A stretch of DNA of 64,000 nt from Alteromonas sp. KUL106 (GTDB lineage Bacteria; Pseudomonadota; Gammaproteobacteria; Enterobacterales; Alteromonadaceae): contig NZ_BLIG01000019.1 in the NCBI RefSeq assembly GCF_009811415.1, positions 124,001 to 188,000 of the forward strand, given 5' to 3'. Of this stretch, positions 8,479 through 16,214 are shown piece after piece. Within the stretch, counting starts at the first letter, position 1. Every line of letters starts with the position of its first letter. The position numbers and the translations under genes were made by a program. Under the pieces are notes generated by a model. The model did no database searches and was not told the origin of the DNA. It saw only the letters and a list, made by a program, of their open reading frames with translations.

Positions 8479-9249
8479 TTACTCCGCTGCGCTAATTGGT
8501 AGTTTAACAAGAGCCGCAGGAATGGTTCCGTTTGCCATTTTCACTGCGTCAATAGTCGAAGAAAGGTACTCATCACCTAGCTTCTCCCAAGAGCGGCTTT
8601 CATTGTTCCAAACCCAAGCGTGAGTCTGGTCAAGAGAAAGAGCTAGTAGAGCTGTACGACCTAGGTTAAAGAAATCAACAGTTACTTCTGTACCTGCATC
8701 ATCAATAGTACCTTGATAAGAATTAATCTTAGTACCGTATTCAACTTCAACTAGGTAAGCTTCTAGCACCTGACGGAACTGCTCAGAAACAGTAACGTTC
8801 GAGTTAGCCATAAGGTCACGAAGACGCTCAACGCGCTGTAGACGCTCTTCCAAACGGATTGGGCGATCTAGCTTGATAAACTTCTCTAGACTGTCAATCA
8901 TGCGGAACATAAGAGGAACGATGCCCTGCTTAGTTTGTTCGATGCTGTCGATTTGACGCTGAAGTGAATCAATACCACGCTGCTGGTCAGCAACAAGGCT
9001 AGCGATGTAATCGTTGTAGATTTTAAGGTTTTCTGTCTCATCTACTGTTTGACGATACTCAACGAGTAGTTCTTGAGACTGTTCAAACAACGTGTTGATT
9101 TTTTCTTGAGATTTCGCTGCAGCCGCGTGGATTTTCGCTTCTTCTTTATGAAGATCTTCTAGCGTATCTGCAGAGACTGCACTACCTGTTAGTGCGAATG
9201 CACCCATAACAGTAGAAGCAATAAGAGTTCTCTTGCTCATTTTGGACAT
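8479..9249 (-). CDS. DUF3450 periplasmic coiled-coil protein, first gene of the TonB cluster
   Basis: The product is about 256 residues: a signal peptide (RTLIASTVMGAFALTGSAVSA), long coiled-coil helices (LHKEEAKIHAAAAKSQEKIN; SLQRQIDSIEQTKQG) and a small C-terminal beta region with WVWNNESRSWEKL. DUF3450 genes regularly precede ttpC-exbB-exbD-tonB. The frame extends to a TTG at 9258, but ATGs at 9249 and 9240 (both MSK) are likelier starts; GGGA lies 3 nt before the first and 12 nt before the second, so the choice is not settled. No biochemical function is known to me. Confidence 0.85.
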   Translation of the reverse strand: MSKMSKRTLIASTVMGAFALTGSAVSADTLEDLHKEEAKIHAAAAKSQEKINTLFEQSQELLVEYRQTVDETENLKIYNDYIASLVADQQRGIDSLQRQIDSIEQTKQGIVPLMFRMIDSLEKFIKLDRPIRLEERLQRVERLRDLMANSNVTVSEQFRQVLEAYLVEVEYGTKINSYQGTIDDAGTEVTVDFFNLGRTALLALSLDQTHAWVWNNESRSWEKLGDEYLSSTIDAVKMANGTIPAALVKLPISAAE

Positions 9250-9538
9250 AGTTCCCAACCAAATTTCTTATTTGAATCCTCGCCGATAAGGAAAATATTC
9301 GGGCAAGGGGCGTATAAAACTTTCACAATTTTGTTTCAGGAATGTAGCACTGACGTCAATGGCCAGTACTACGAACGTAGTATACTCACATGGAACGGTG
9401 TAACGAGTCAAGTAACGACCTCTTTACATATTAAACTTTTGAGATTAATCGCTTAAATTATATTCACACAAGAAAGTGACTTTTTCTAAATCAATTAAGT
9501 CAGTGGATGCCGTTACTATACCGTAGGTGGTTAATTTT
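9250..9538 (-). promoter_or_regulatory. Promoter region of the TonB cluster with a 16-bp palindrome
   Basis: This gap has no gene. A perfect palindrome TACTACG-AA-CGTAGTA lies at 9367-9382. On the minus strand a good -10 hexamer TATACT (plus 9379-9384) runs into it, so a bound protein would cover the start point. No clear -35 is present. No convincing Fur box was seen by eye. Confidence 0.45.
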
Positions 9539-10237
9539 TTACCGAGTTCCAAACCATCCCGTCAGCGCATACCGCGGTTTCTTGGCAAACGGTGTCAAAT
9601 AAGTAACGCTGTGTATGTGCTTTACATCAAATAAGCTCAAAGTATTAAACGATGGTGTCCAGCTTTCTAAGGTCTCACCCTCGTCATTAAAAAATTGGAG
9701 CAATCCACCCCAATCAGGATGCCATTCTGGTGATAAGTTAAATACATAGGCTAGCTTTCTCCCTTCAGATTGCACATCATCTTTGTGCCGAGTTAAGAAT
9801 TGGCCAGGTATGTATTTTGTCGCCTGCATACTTGCATAGTTAATATCGCTCTTACCCGTTAGTTCGCGAATAGTGTCTAGAATTACTTCACTATTAAGAG
9901 TGTTGTAAAAATTAAGTAGAAATGGGTCTTTCTCTTCGGCCGTAATATATTTTCGTCCATACGAAAAACCGTTGCCCAAAGCGGCATTTTCCATCAAGTG
10001 AAAATAAATCTGTTGGCGCTGTGTGTCTTCTAGGCTATTCCATTCCTTTTTGCTCATTACTGCATTTTTACCGTCAATATACATGGCAGTATCGAATTCT
10101 ACTCTTTCATTTAACGCTTGAAATGAGTGTGCAGCGAATTCAAAGTCCAATACTTTGCTAGCCCGTACTTTTCCGTCTACGGCGAAGCTAGATTTAAGTT
10201 CTTCAAAGTTCAGGTCTTTGTTCCAAAATTTTGTCAT
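9539..10237 (-). CDS. 2-oxoglutarate/Fe(II)-dependent oxygenase, prolyl-4-hydroxylase-like
   Basis: This protein of 232 residues should couple 2-oxoglutarate decarboxylation to hydroxylation of an unknown substrate. The catalytic set is visible: H151 and D153 in RHKDD, H209 in KHIHSV, and the 2-oxoglutarate-binding R222 in KKPRYALTGWF, as in P4H/SM-20-type enzymes. A longer frame reaches 10327, but the ATG at 10237 has AGAG upstream and clears the preceding gene by 17 nt. It is the last gene of a putative receptor-methyltransferase-oxygenase cluster. No signal peptide is seen, so it is probably cytoplasmic. Confidence 0.83.
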   Translation of the reverse strand: MTKFWNKDLNFEELKSSFAVDGKVRASKVLDFEFAAHSFQALNERVEFDTAMYIDGKNAVMSKKEWNSLEDTQRQQIYFHLMENAALGNGFSYGRKYITAEEKDPFLLNFYNTLNSEVILDTIRELTGKSDINYASMQATKYIPGQFLTRHKDDVQSEGRKLAYVFNLSPEWHPDWGGLLQFFNDEGETLESWTPSFNTLSLFDVKHIHSVTYLTPFAKKPRYALTGWFGTR

Positions 10238-10254
10238 TTTTATCTCTTTTAAAA

Positions 10255-12027
10255 TCAATAGGATGAAATATCGAACGCGATAGTTAAACGTTTTTCGTCC
10301 GATTGGAAAGGAATAGTACCGTGCCAAAAGTAAGAGGGAAAAATCACCAGCTTGCCAACTTCCGGTCGAACGGTATATTCGTGAGTTAGGTCAGTATTTA
10401 GTTTAAAATTTGGGGTCCCGAACGACAGATAGCCTTCGTGCTTTTCATGTTCTAACGTTGAAGGTATATCAATATAAAATACCGCACTTAATTTGCCCTC
10501 CGGATGGACATGATTCGTGTGGTACCCCTTGTCTGACAAAAAAACAGACCACGCTCCGACGATTTTGAATTCGTTTTTCGGCAAAACAACAAACTCATGC
10601 AGCCCCTCAATAGCACTGACGTCCGATATATATTGTTGAACTGACTCTTCGAAAAAACGACGCAGTGCAATTAAGTACTCGTTATTTGTAGATAAAATAT
10701 TCCCACGGGTCTGCGTACCACCGTTAACCGTTTGTTGCAGTGGCGCAGACTTCGCATTGTGCAGAAGAGAAACATGATTTTTTAGCGACACGATAAATTC
10801 ATCACGTGATATACCTGCCATCCCCTCAGGGAGTTGATAGGTTCTTGTTAACATAGAATAGTCACAGTAACTAGTGCGATGTAAATTGCGTTTAGAAAGG
10901 CGCTCTGCCACGGTTAAATAAGCCTTAGACATAACCGCTGAATCGTTAAAATGTGCTAATGAAGGCATTGTCTCAAGCACATAGCTGGGCTCATCTATCT
11001 GCAAAGCGTACTGAGCCGCCTCTAGCTTTAAAGCAGCTTCAGATTGATCCTTCAAAAGCATAAACGCGTCCTGATGTCTGCCGCTTAAATGATACAAACG
11101 GGCTTTACACGACAAATAGGGAACCGATGAACGATCTAGCTGTTGATGGTTATCTAGCAAAGCTTCTGCAGCGGCAATTTCCCCCATGCGTAAATACTTT
11201 TGAGCTAAAGCGATAATCATGTCGTCGCTTTTAATGCCATTTTTTATGGCTGACTCAAAAATCGTAACTGATTTGCTAATTGCCCCAGTTTCACTATATA
11301 TGGATGACAGGTTTTCATAGCTATCGACGTAGTAAGGATTTTGCTGAATAGCCTTTACATATGACGCTACCGCTTCATCAAGCATATTTAAGTCTGAGTA
11401 CGCATTACCTAAATTATGATAAAGCTGAAAACTATCAAGGCCATATGCTTTAGCGCGTTGTAGAAGGTCAAGAGCAAGCTCGGGTTTATCTAACCTTCTA
11501 GCTACTGTCGCTAAATTATGGAGTGCAGTAGTATTGCTGGGATCCGAATTTATGACAGTTTCATATAGCTCCGCTGCCTTCGTTAAGTTTCCCCTATTAT
11601 CGAAAAGACCAGCAACGTAATTAGTCAACACTTTATCGTTTTGGGGGGTTCTTAACTTTTGATACCAATTGTCTAAATCCGTATCGCTGTATAAACCATC
11701 AACAGCCCGCAAAAATAATTTGGATGTATCGACTGTTGCCTTACTATGAGGCGCAAGACAGCGATAAGCCGCTTCGTACTTCTTCAGCGCCAACAGGCAT
11801 TTAGCATATTCACAAAGGAGCGGTACGTTAGACTGCACCTTTTTATGTGCGAATTCTAAAAGGGGTAAAGCATGAGCGGCTCTTTGCGTATCAAGAAGTA
11901 GCTTGCCATAAAGATAATTGAGGTTTATGTCAGACGCATATTTTTTAAAAAGTTGTTTGTAGCCAGCTTCTGCCTCTGCCAATTGCCCCTTTTGATGCAG
12001 GCTCATTACGCTTTGTAGGTTTTTCAT
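10255..12027 (-). CDS. TPR protein with C-terminal 2OG-Fe(II) oxygenase domain
   Basis: The 590-residue product is a fusion. TPR repeats fill about residues 1-330 (for example LYHNLGNAYSDLNMLDEAVA and ALHNLATVARRLDKPELALD). The C-terminal 200 residues match the putative 2OG-Fe(II) oxygenase family (PF13759-like), with H506/H508 in TNHVHPEGKLSAVFYID, H569 in SYFWHGTIPF and R580 in KRLTIAFD. The repeats may present a protein or peptide substrate. It starts 2 nt after the methyltransferase stop, so they are co-translated. Similar TPR-oxygenases occur near TBDR genes in marine bacteria; the substrate is unknown. Confidence 0.82.
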   Translation of the reverse strand: MKNLQSVMSLHQKGQLAEAEAGYKQLFKKYASDINLNYLYGKLLLDTQRAAHALPLLEFAHKKVQSNVPLLCEYAKCLLALKKYEAAYRCLAPHSKATVDTSKLFLRAVDGLYSDTDLDNWYQKLRTPQNDKVLTNYVAGLFDNRGNLTKAAELYETVINSDPSNTTALHNLATVARRLDKPELALDLLQRAKAYGLDSFQLYHNLGNAYSDLNMLDEAVASYVKAIQQNPYYVDSYENLSSIYSETGAISKSVTIFESAIKNGIKSDDMIIALAQKYLRMGEIAAAEALLDNHQQLDRSSVPYLSCKARLYHLSGRHQDAFMLLKDQSEAALKLEAAQYALQIDEPSYVLETMPSLAHFNDSAVMSKAYLTVAERLSKRNLHRTSYCDYSMLTRTYQLPEGMAGISRDEFIVSLKNHVSLLHNAKSAPLQQTVNGGTQTRGNILSTNNEYLIALRRFFEESVQQYISDVSAIEGLHEFVVLPKNEFKIVGAWSVFLSDKGYHTNHVHPEGKLSAVFYIDIPSTLEHEKHEGYLSFGTPNFKLNTDLTHEYTVRPEVGKLVIFPSYFWHGTIPFQSDEKRLTIAFDISSY

Positions 12028-12029
12028 TG

Positions 12030-12923
12030 CTATTTCTTTTTAAATCTTAAATTCCATGCTACCGGTAAACTGCTATTTTTCAGTGTGAATGGGCTGGCAG
12101 TCCAGCTATCAGAATATTGTCCACTTGTTATCTGTTGAACGTCAGATTCCGATAAAGCCACATCGCATATAGTAGTTACTCTGCGATAAATAATATCTAA
12201 CTGCAGTTTGAACCCTTTTATCCAAGCCAATATATCAGAATGATCATATTGTTTATAAGCGACAAAAAGTTGCTGAATTCCATTGACGAAATGAAGGCTT
12301 CCCGCACACCACTTTTTGTCCAATGTTGCTAGATGAGATAGATAGTCTCTTGCACGAATTTCATATGCGATTGTGTCGTTGTTCATTAGTTCTGCAATCT
12401 GCAATGCATTTTCAAAAGCTTCAATAGCAAACAGGGTTTCTATTCCCTCTTTCTCTCTTTTATATCGAGAATAGATGTGTCCCCCGTTATAATGACAAAG
12501 AGCAATAAATTCAGCGCCTTGCTTCATCTTCCCGGGTATATCTTTAATTGATTCAGTACCTAAGTACTCTATGCCAAATTGACTTAGAATCAAATCAAAC
12601 TCAATCAACGTTTCTTTTGGCAACACGGACGTTTCATTAAGTATACCCTCAGCATCAGGTACATTTTTTTGTAATGAGTTAAGTGCATCTGAACTGCAGT
12701 CTAACCCAGCCTTACGGCTAAACGCTTTATCACCGAATGTTTGAAAAAGCGCCCCTGAACCACACGCTATATCAATGACGCTCAGGTTTTGTGTGTGATA
12801 TGGCAAAATTTGAGACCAAAATTTTTCGAAATCTCCGATAGTTTTGCCATCATCTCCTGTGAACAATACTTTGCTGTTAGGGTTTTCTTTCCAATACTCG
12901 TTCCAATCGTCTATTGTCGTCAT
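12030..12923 (-). CDS. Class I SAM-dependent methyltransferase in the receptor/oxygenase cluster
   Basis: The product has 297 residues from the ATG at 12923, which has a strong AAGGAG 6 nt upstream. A longer frame to 12977 would run through the preceding terminator and is rejected. Motif I of the Rossmann SAM-binding fold is VIDIACGSGALFQTF, followed by the acidic AGLDCSSDAL and a motif-IV-like DLILSQFGIEYLG. The C-terminal half is not recognised. Its substrate is unknown; coupling to the TPR-oxygenase suggests both act on the same molecule. Confidence 0.78.
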   Translation of the reverse strand: MTTIDDWNEYWKENPNSKVLFTGDDGKTIGDFEKFWSQILPYHTQNLSVIDIACGSGALFQTFGDKAFSRKAGLDCSSDALNSLQKNVPDAEGILNETSVLPKETLIEFDLILSQFGIEYLGTESIKDIPGKMKQGAEFIALCHYNGGHIYSRYKREKEGIETLFAIEAFENALQIAELMNNDTIAYEIRARDYLSHLATLDKKWCAGSLHFVNGIQQLFVAYKQYDHSDILAWIKGFKLQLDIIYRRVTTICDVALSESDVQQITSGQYSDSWTASPFTLKNSSLPVAWNLRFKKK

Positions 12924-12942
12924 GATACTCCTTAGAAAAAGC

Positions 12943-12972
12943 AAAAAAAAAGTGGGCAACGCCCACTTTTTT
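12943..12972 (-). terminator. Terminator between the TBDR and the methyltransferase gene
   Basis: A GC-rich 7-bp stem AGTGGGC/GCCCACT, extended by A-T pairs, is followed on the minus strand by nine T's. It lies 18 bp after the receptor stop and only about 20 bp before the methyltransferase start. The downstream genes therefore rely on read-through or on a promoter in or before this hairpin. Confidence 0.85.
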
Positions 12973-12989
12973 AACAAAGCAATTAGCTA

Positions 12990-15890
12990 TTAGAAGCTTG
13001 CAGAGATACCTACGAAGTAAGTTCTACCAAATACATCGTATGTTGCAGGATATGTATTTGACTGCTCAGCGTTGTCACCGAAACGAGGTGCTTCGCGGTC
13101 TGCAATGTTACGAATACCTGCATTTAGACGGTAGTTTTCGCCAATGTGGTAAGTACCAGACAGATCGAAGTAGCTGAATGAACCTGTATCTTCTTGGAAG
13201 AAAACAGTACCGTTGTCGTCATCTTCCGTTGCACCGATGAAGCGCCATAGAAGTTGAACGTCAAAGTCATCCATGCCCCAAGCAACAGTCATACGGTGAA
13301 CATACTCTGGAGTAGGCTCGCCACAAGTGTTACCAAATGTACCCGCACAGTCGATAACCTCTGAACCAGCGAATGACTGGAACGAGCTCTCAGTGGTGTA
13401 AGTAGCAAGGTAGTTAACACGCATATCGCCACCCGCAACTTCCATTGCGTAGTCAGCAACGATATCCACACCTGTAAGCTTGATTGAACCTACGTTCTGG
13501 CTAAGGATTTCAACGAAATCGATAGAGCCATCAGGGCGACGGTTTACAACATCACAGAATGCAGAACCAACACCGCCTAGCTCATTTGATGGGTCGTAAC
13601 AGGTAGAAAGTACGTTGTTAGTACCGCCACCAAAACCAAATACTGCATCTTCAATTTCAATGTCAAAGTAGTCAACAGACACACTGAAGTCGTCCATTGG
13701 CGTAATAACAAAACCGACAGACATTGTGTCAGCAGTTTCTTCTTGAAGATTAGGGTTACCACCGCTTACCTGACGAGTCTGACCAGATACCGCGTCTAGC
13801 GTAGGAGTGAATACCGCGTTAGCAGGAACACCAGTCGCTGTACAAATTGCGCGAACTGCATCTGATTGGTTAGATGCTTTAGATGAACATGGATCTTCCG
13901 CTGGTGGGAAGCCTTCGTTCTGTGGAGAGAAAAGCTCACCAATGTTAGGCGCACGTACCGCACGGTTGAAGCTTGAACGGAAACGAAGTGTATCGTTAAT
14001 AGTCCATGAACCGGCTACTTTATACGCATTTACGCCACCTACTGTTGACCAGTCTGCATAGCGGTATGCTAACTCAAGGTCGATAAGTTCAGCGAACTCT
14101 ACACCTTCAACAAGAGGTAGATATGCTTCTACAAAGTATTCATTTACATCGAAGCTACCAGCAACAGGGCCTGAACCGTTAAATCCAGCGATTGTACCTG
14201 CAGCAAGGTCTTGTGATGGGTCGAACGAGAAGCTTTCTTCACGACGCTCGAAACCAAACGCGATTCCGATTGGACCACCAGGAAGTTCTAAGAAGTCCAT
14301 GGTGTCGCCAGAAATGTTGAAACCGAAAAGTTTCTGCTCGTACTCAGAGGTAGAGTTTACGCGAGTACGAAGGAAGTCAGCAGCTTCTGCTGAGATATTA
14401 CCTTCACCAAACAGATTCATTGGAGAACAGCTTACTAGTGAGCCATTTGCCGCTGTGTTCGCACAGCTCGGATCACCGTTTGCATCTAGGATAACGTTTC
14501 CAGCTTCGTCTGTGGCAAGAATAAGCGCTTGGTCAAAACGTGCACGGTTAACGTTACCTAACTGGATAGAGTTTTGGTTTACACGGCCAGTTTGGAAATA
14601 CGCGTCGTACGTCCATGCTGAATCGCCAAACGAACCACGTAGGCCAGCAAGCATAGAGAACATTGTGTTGTCGTCTTCAACAATACGAGGACCAACTTCT
14701 AACAAACGACGACGAAGGAACGCAGTACCTGTATCAGCAATGCCATCACCGTCGGTATCTACGTCACCGCCAACTGCGTCAGAAAGGATCTGCTGTGCTG
14801 TTGGGTCAATGAACGGGTTTCCGTCTAGCGTAAATGTTGACGTCTGGAAAATAGGTGTCGCAGCTAGCTGCTGTGGTACGTCACTGTTAGCAAAACTACC
14901 GCGCATGTAAACTTCGGTAGTGTCATTGATTTCAAAGTGACCGATTGCAGTAATGTTGTGACGTTGCTGTGGTAACTGTAGGTAGTTTACTGGAGCAAAG
15001 TTATAAAAATCGTTCTCAGCACCGCCTTGAACGAATGGACGAATAGTACCGTCCTGATTGAATATTGCACCGCTATTGAAAGAAGCTGGTAGGCCTGCAG
15101 TGAAGATAGATGTACCAGGTACGCCCGATGAACCGAAAGGCTCTAGGAATAGACGGCCGTCATCGCCAACAGCGTCTGTTAGTGCGATGCTAGAAATATC
15201 GCGAGAATCAGCAAAAAGCGCTGAACGCTCAGTGTACTGCATGCTCACAACTACGTTACCGCGGTCATCAGCGAAGTTGCCACCTAGCGTTAGTGAGCCG
15301 TTCCAAATCTCAGCATCACCTTCTTCAGTAGTTTCAAAACTAGTATTGAAATCTACACCTTCAAAATTCTTTTTAAGTGCGAAGTTAACAACACCCGCTA
15401 CCGCGTCAGAACCGTATACCGCAGACGCACCACCTGTTAGTACTTCTACGTTTTCGATAAGTGCAGCAGGAATGGTGTTGATATCAACTGTACCGCCAGA
15501 TGTTGTAGGAACAGCACGAACGCCATCGATAAGAACAAGCGTTCTGTTTGTTCCAAGACCACGAAGGTCAACAGTCGCGATACCGCCACCTGGGTTGTTA
15601 GAAGAACGGTCTAGACCTGGAATTGTTTGAGGAAGCGTGTTTAGAAGAGCTTCAGTGTTAACTGAGTTAGTTAACTCGAACTGTTCAATACCAACCGTAG
15701 CGACTGGCGCATTGCTGACGAAATCAACTTTACGGATACGTGAACCAACAACCTGCACTTTTTCAACTGCAGCTTCTTCAACTTGAGCATCTTCTTGTGC
15801 GTACGCTGGTACGCTAATTCCTGTCGCAGCTACCGCACCAAATGCGCACGCTAACTTTACTGACTTAGCCAGCTTAGAGTTTGTAAACAT
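12990..15890 (-). CDS. TonB-dependent receptor heading the oxygenase cluster
   Basis: A complete 966-residue TBDR. It has a signal peptide (ACAFGAVAATGISVPAYAQ), a TonB-box-like EKVQVVGSRIRK, a plug with DLRGLGTNRTLVLIDGVRAV and VEVLTGGASAVYGSDAVAGV, a 22-strand-type barrel, and a C-terminal aromatic FVGISASF for outer-membrane insertion. The GSRI plug subtype is common in marine Alteromonadales receptors thought to take up peptides, glycans or other large nutrients. The substrate cannot be assigned. It is followed by a terminator and then the methyltransferase and oxygenase genes. A TyrR-box-like site lies 184 bp upstream. Confidence 0.93.
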   Translation of the reverse strand: MFTNSKLAKSVKLACAFGAVAATGISVPAYAQEDAQVEEAAVEKVQVVGSRIRKVDFVSNAPVATVGIEQFELTNSVNTEALLNTLPQTIPGLDRSSNNPGGGIATVDLRGLGTNRTLVLIDGVRAVPTTSGGTVDINTIPAALIENVEVLTGGASAVYGSDAVAGVVNFALKKNFEGVDFNTSFETTEEGDAEIWNGSLTLGGNFADDRGNVVVSMQYTERSALFADSRDISSIALTDAVGDDGRLFLEPFGSSGVPGTSIFTAGLPASFNSGAIFNQDGTIRPFVQGGAENDFYNFAPVNYLQLPQQRHNITAIGHFEINDTTEVYMRGSFANSDVPQQLAATPIFQTSTFTLDGNPFIDPTAQQILSDAVGGDVDTDGDGIADTGTAFLRRRLLEVGPRIVEDDNTMFSMLAGLRGSFGDSAWTYDAYFQTGRVNQNSIQLGNVNRARFDQALILATDEAGNVILDANGDPSCANTAANGSLVSCSPMNLFGEGNISAEAADFLRTRVNSTSEYEQKLFGFNISGDTMDFLELPGGPIGIAFGFERREESFSFDPSQDLAAGTIAGFNGSGPVAGSFDVNEYFVEAYLPLVEGVEFAELIDLELAYRYADWSTVGGVNAYKVAGSWTINDTLRFRSSFNRAVRAPNIGELFSPQNEGFPPAEDPCSSKASNQSDAVRAICTATGVPANAVFTPTLDAVSGQTRQVSGGNPNLQEETADTMSVGFVITPMDDFSVSVDYFDIEIEDAVFGFGGGTNNVLSTCYDPSNELGGVGSAFCDVVNRRPDGSIDFVEILSQNVGSIKLTGVDIVADYAMEVAGGDMRVNYLATYTTESSFQSFAGSEVIDCAGTFGNTCGEPTPEYVHRMTVAWGMDDFDVQLLWRFIGATEDDDNGTVFFQEDTGSFSYFDLSGTYHIGENYRLNAGIRNIADREAPRFGDNAEQSNTYPATYDVFGRTYFVGISASF

Positions 15891-16214
15891 GTATTGTCTC
15901 CCTGGACCACTAAAACTCTTAGTGTGTGTTTCTTAAATCGTTTATATAACGAATTATTATTAGTAAGGTCAAAGCCTCACTTTGATAATAACCACATCCT
16001 AAGCATAGGGTCAACCGAGATCAGACGGGTGTTCCGTAAAAGTTCAATTTTTTTTTGTCTTTGTGCCTTCTTTTGTAAATATTAACTTACATTTTACATT
16101 TGGAGCACCTAAAACAAACCAATCCGTTCGTTTTTTGTACTATCAATATAAAGGGGCAAGGGCACACTATAAAGTCTACCCACGCCCTTATTAACATCGT
16201 TTGCTACACGCTCT
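15891..16214. other. 324-bp gap between two receptor genes with a TyrR-box-like site
   Basis: No credible gene is present. The gap must hold the promoter of the receptor starting at 15890 and the 3' end of the Oar-like receptor. It is AT-rich. At 16074-16091 it has TGTAAA-N6-CTTACA, one mismatch from the TyrR consensus TGTAAA-N6-TTTACA. I found no good T-tailed terminator. Confidence 0.5.
16074..16091. promoter_or_regulatory. Candidate TyrR box upstream of the TBDR
   Basis: TGTAAA-TATTAA-CTTACA matches the TyrR operator with a single mismatch in the second half-site. It lies 184 bp upstream of the receptor at 15890. tyrR itself lies about 10 kb away in this window. In an AT-rich gap a chance match is possible, so confidence is limited. 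Confidence 0.4.

Noticed and set aside
12923..12977. Methyltransferase start at 12977
   Set aside because: That start would put a terminator hairpin and a run of K/F residues inside the coding region; ATG 12923 has AAGGAG.
14299..15630. Long plus-strand frames (203 and 190 codons) opposite the receptor gene
   Set aside because: They are antisense shadows; the receptor on the minus strand is complete with signal peptide, plug and barrel.
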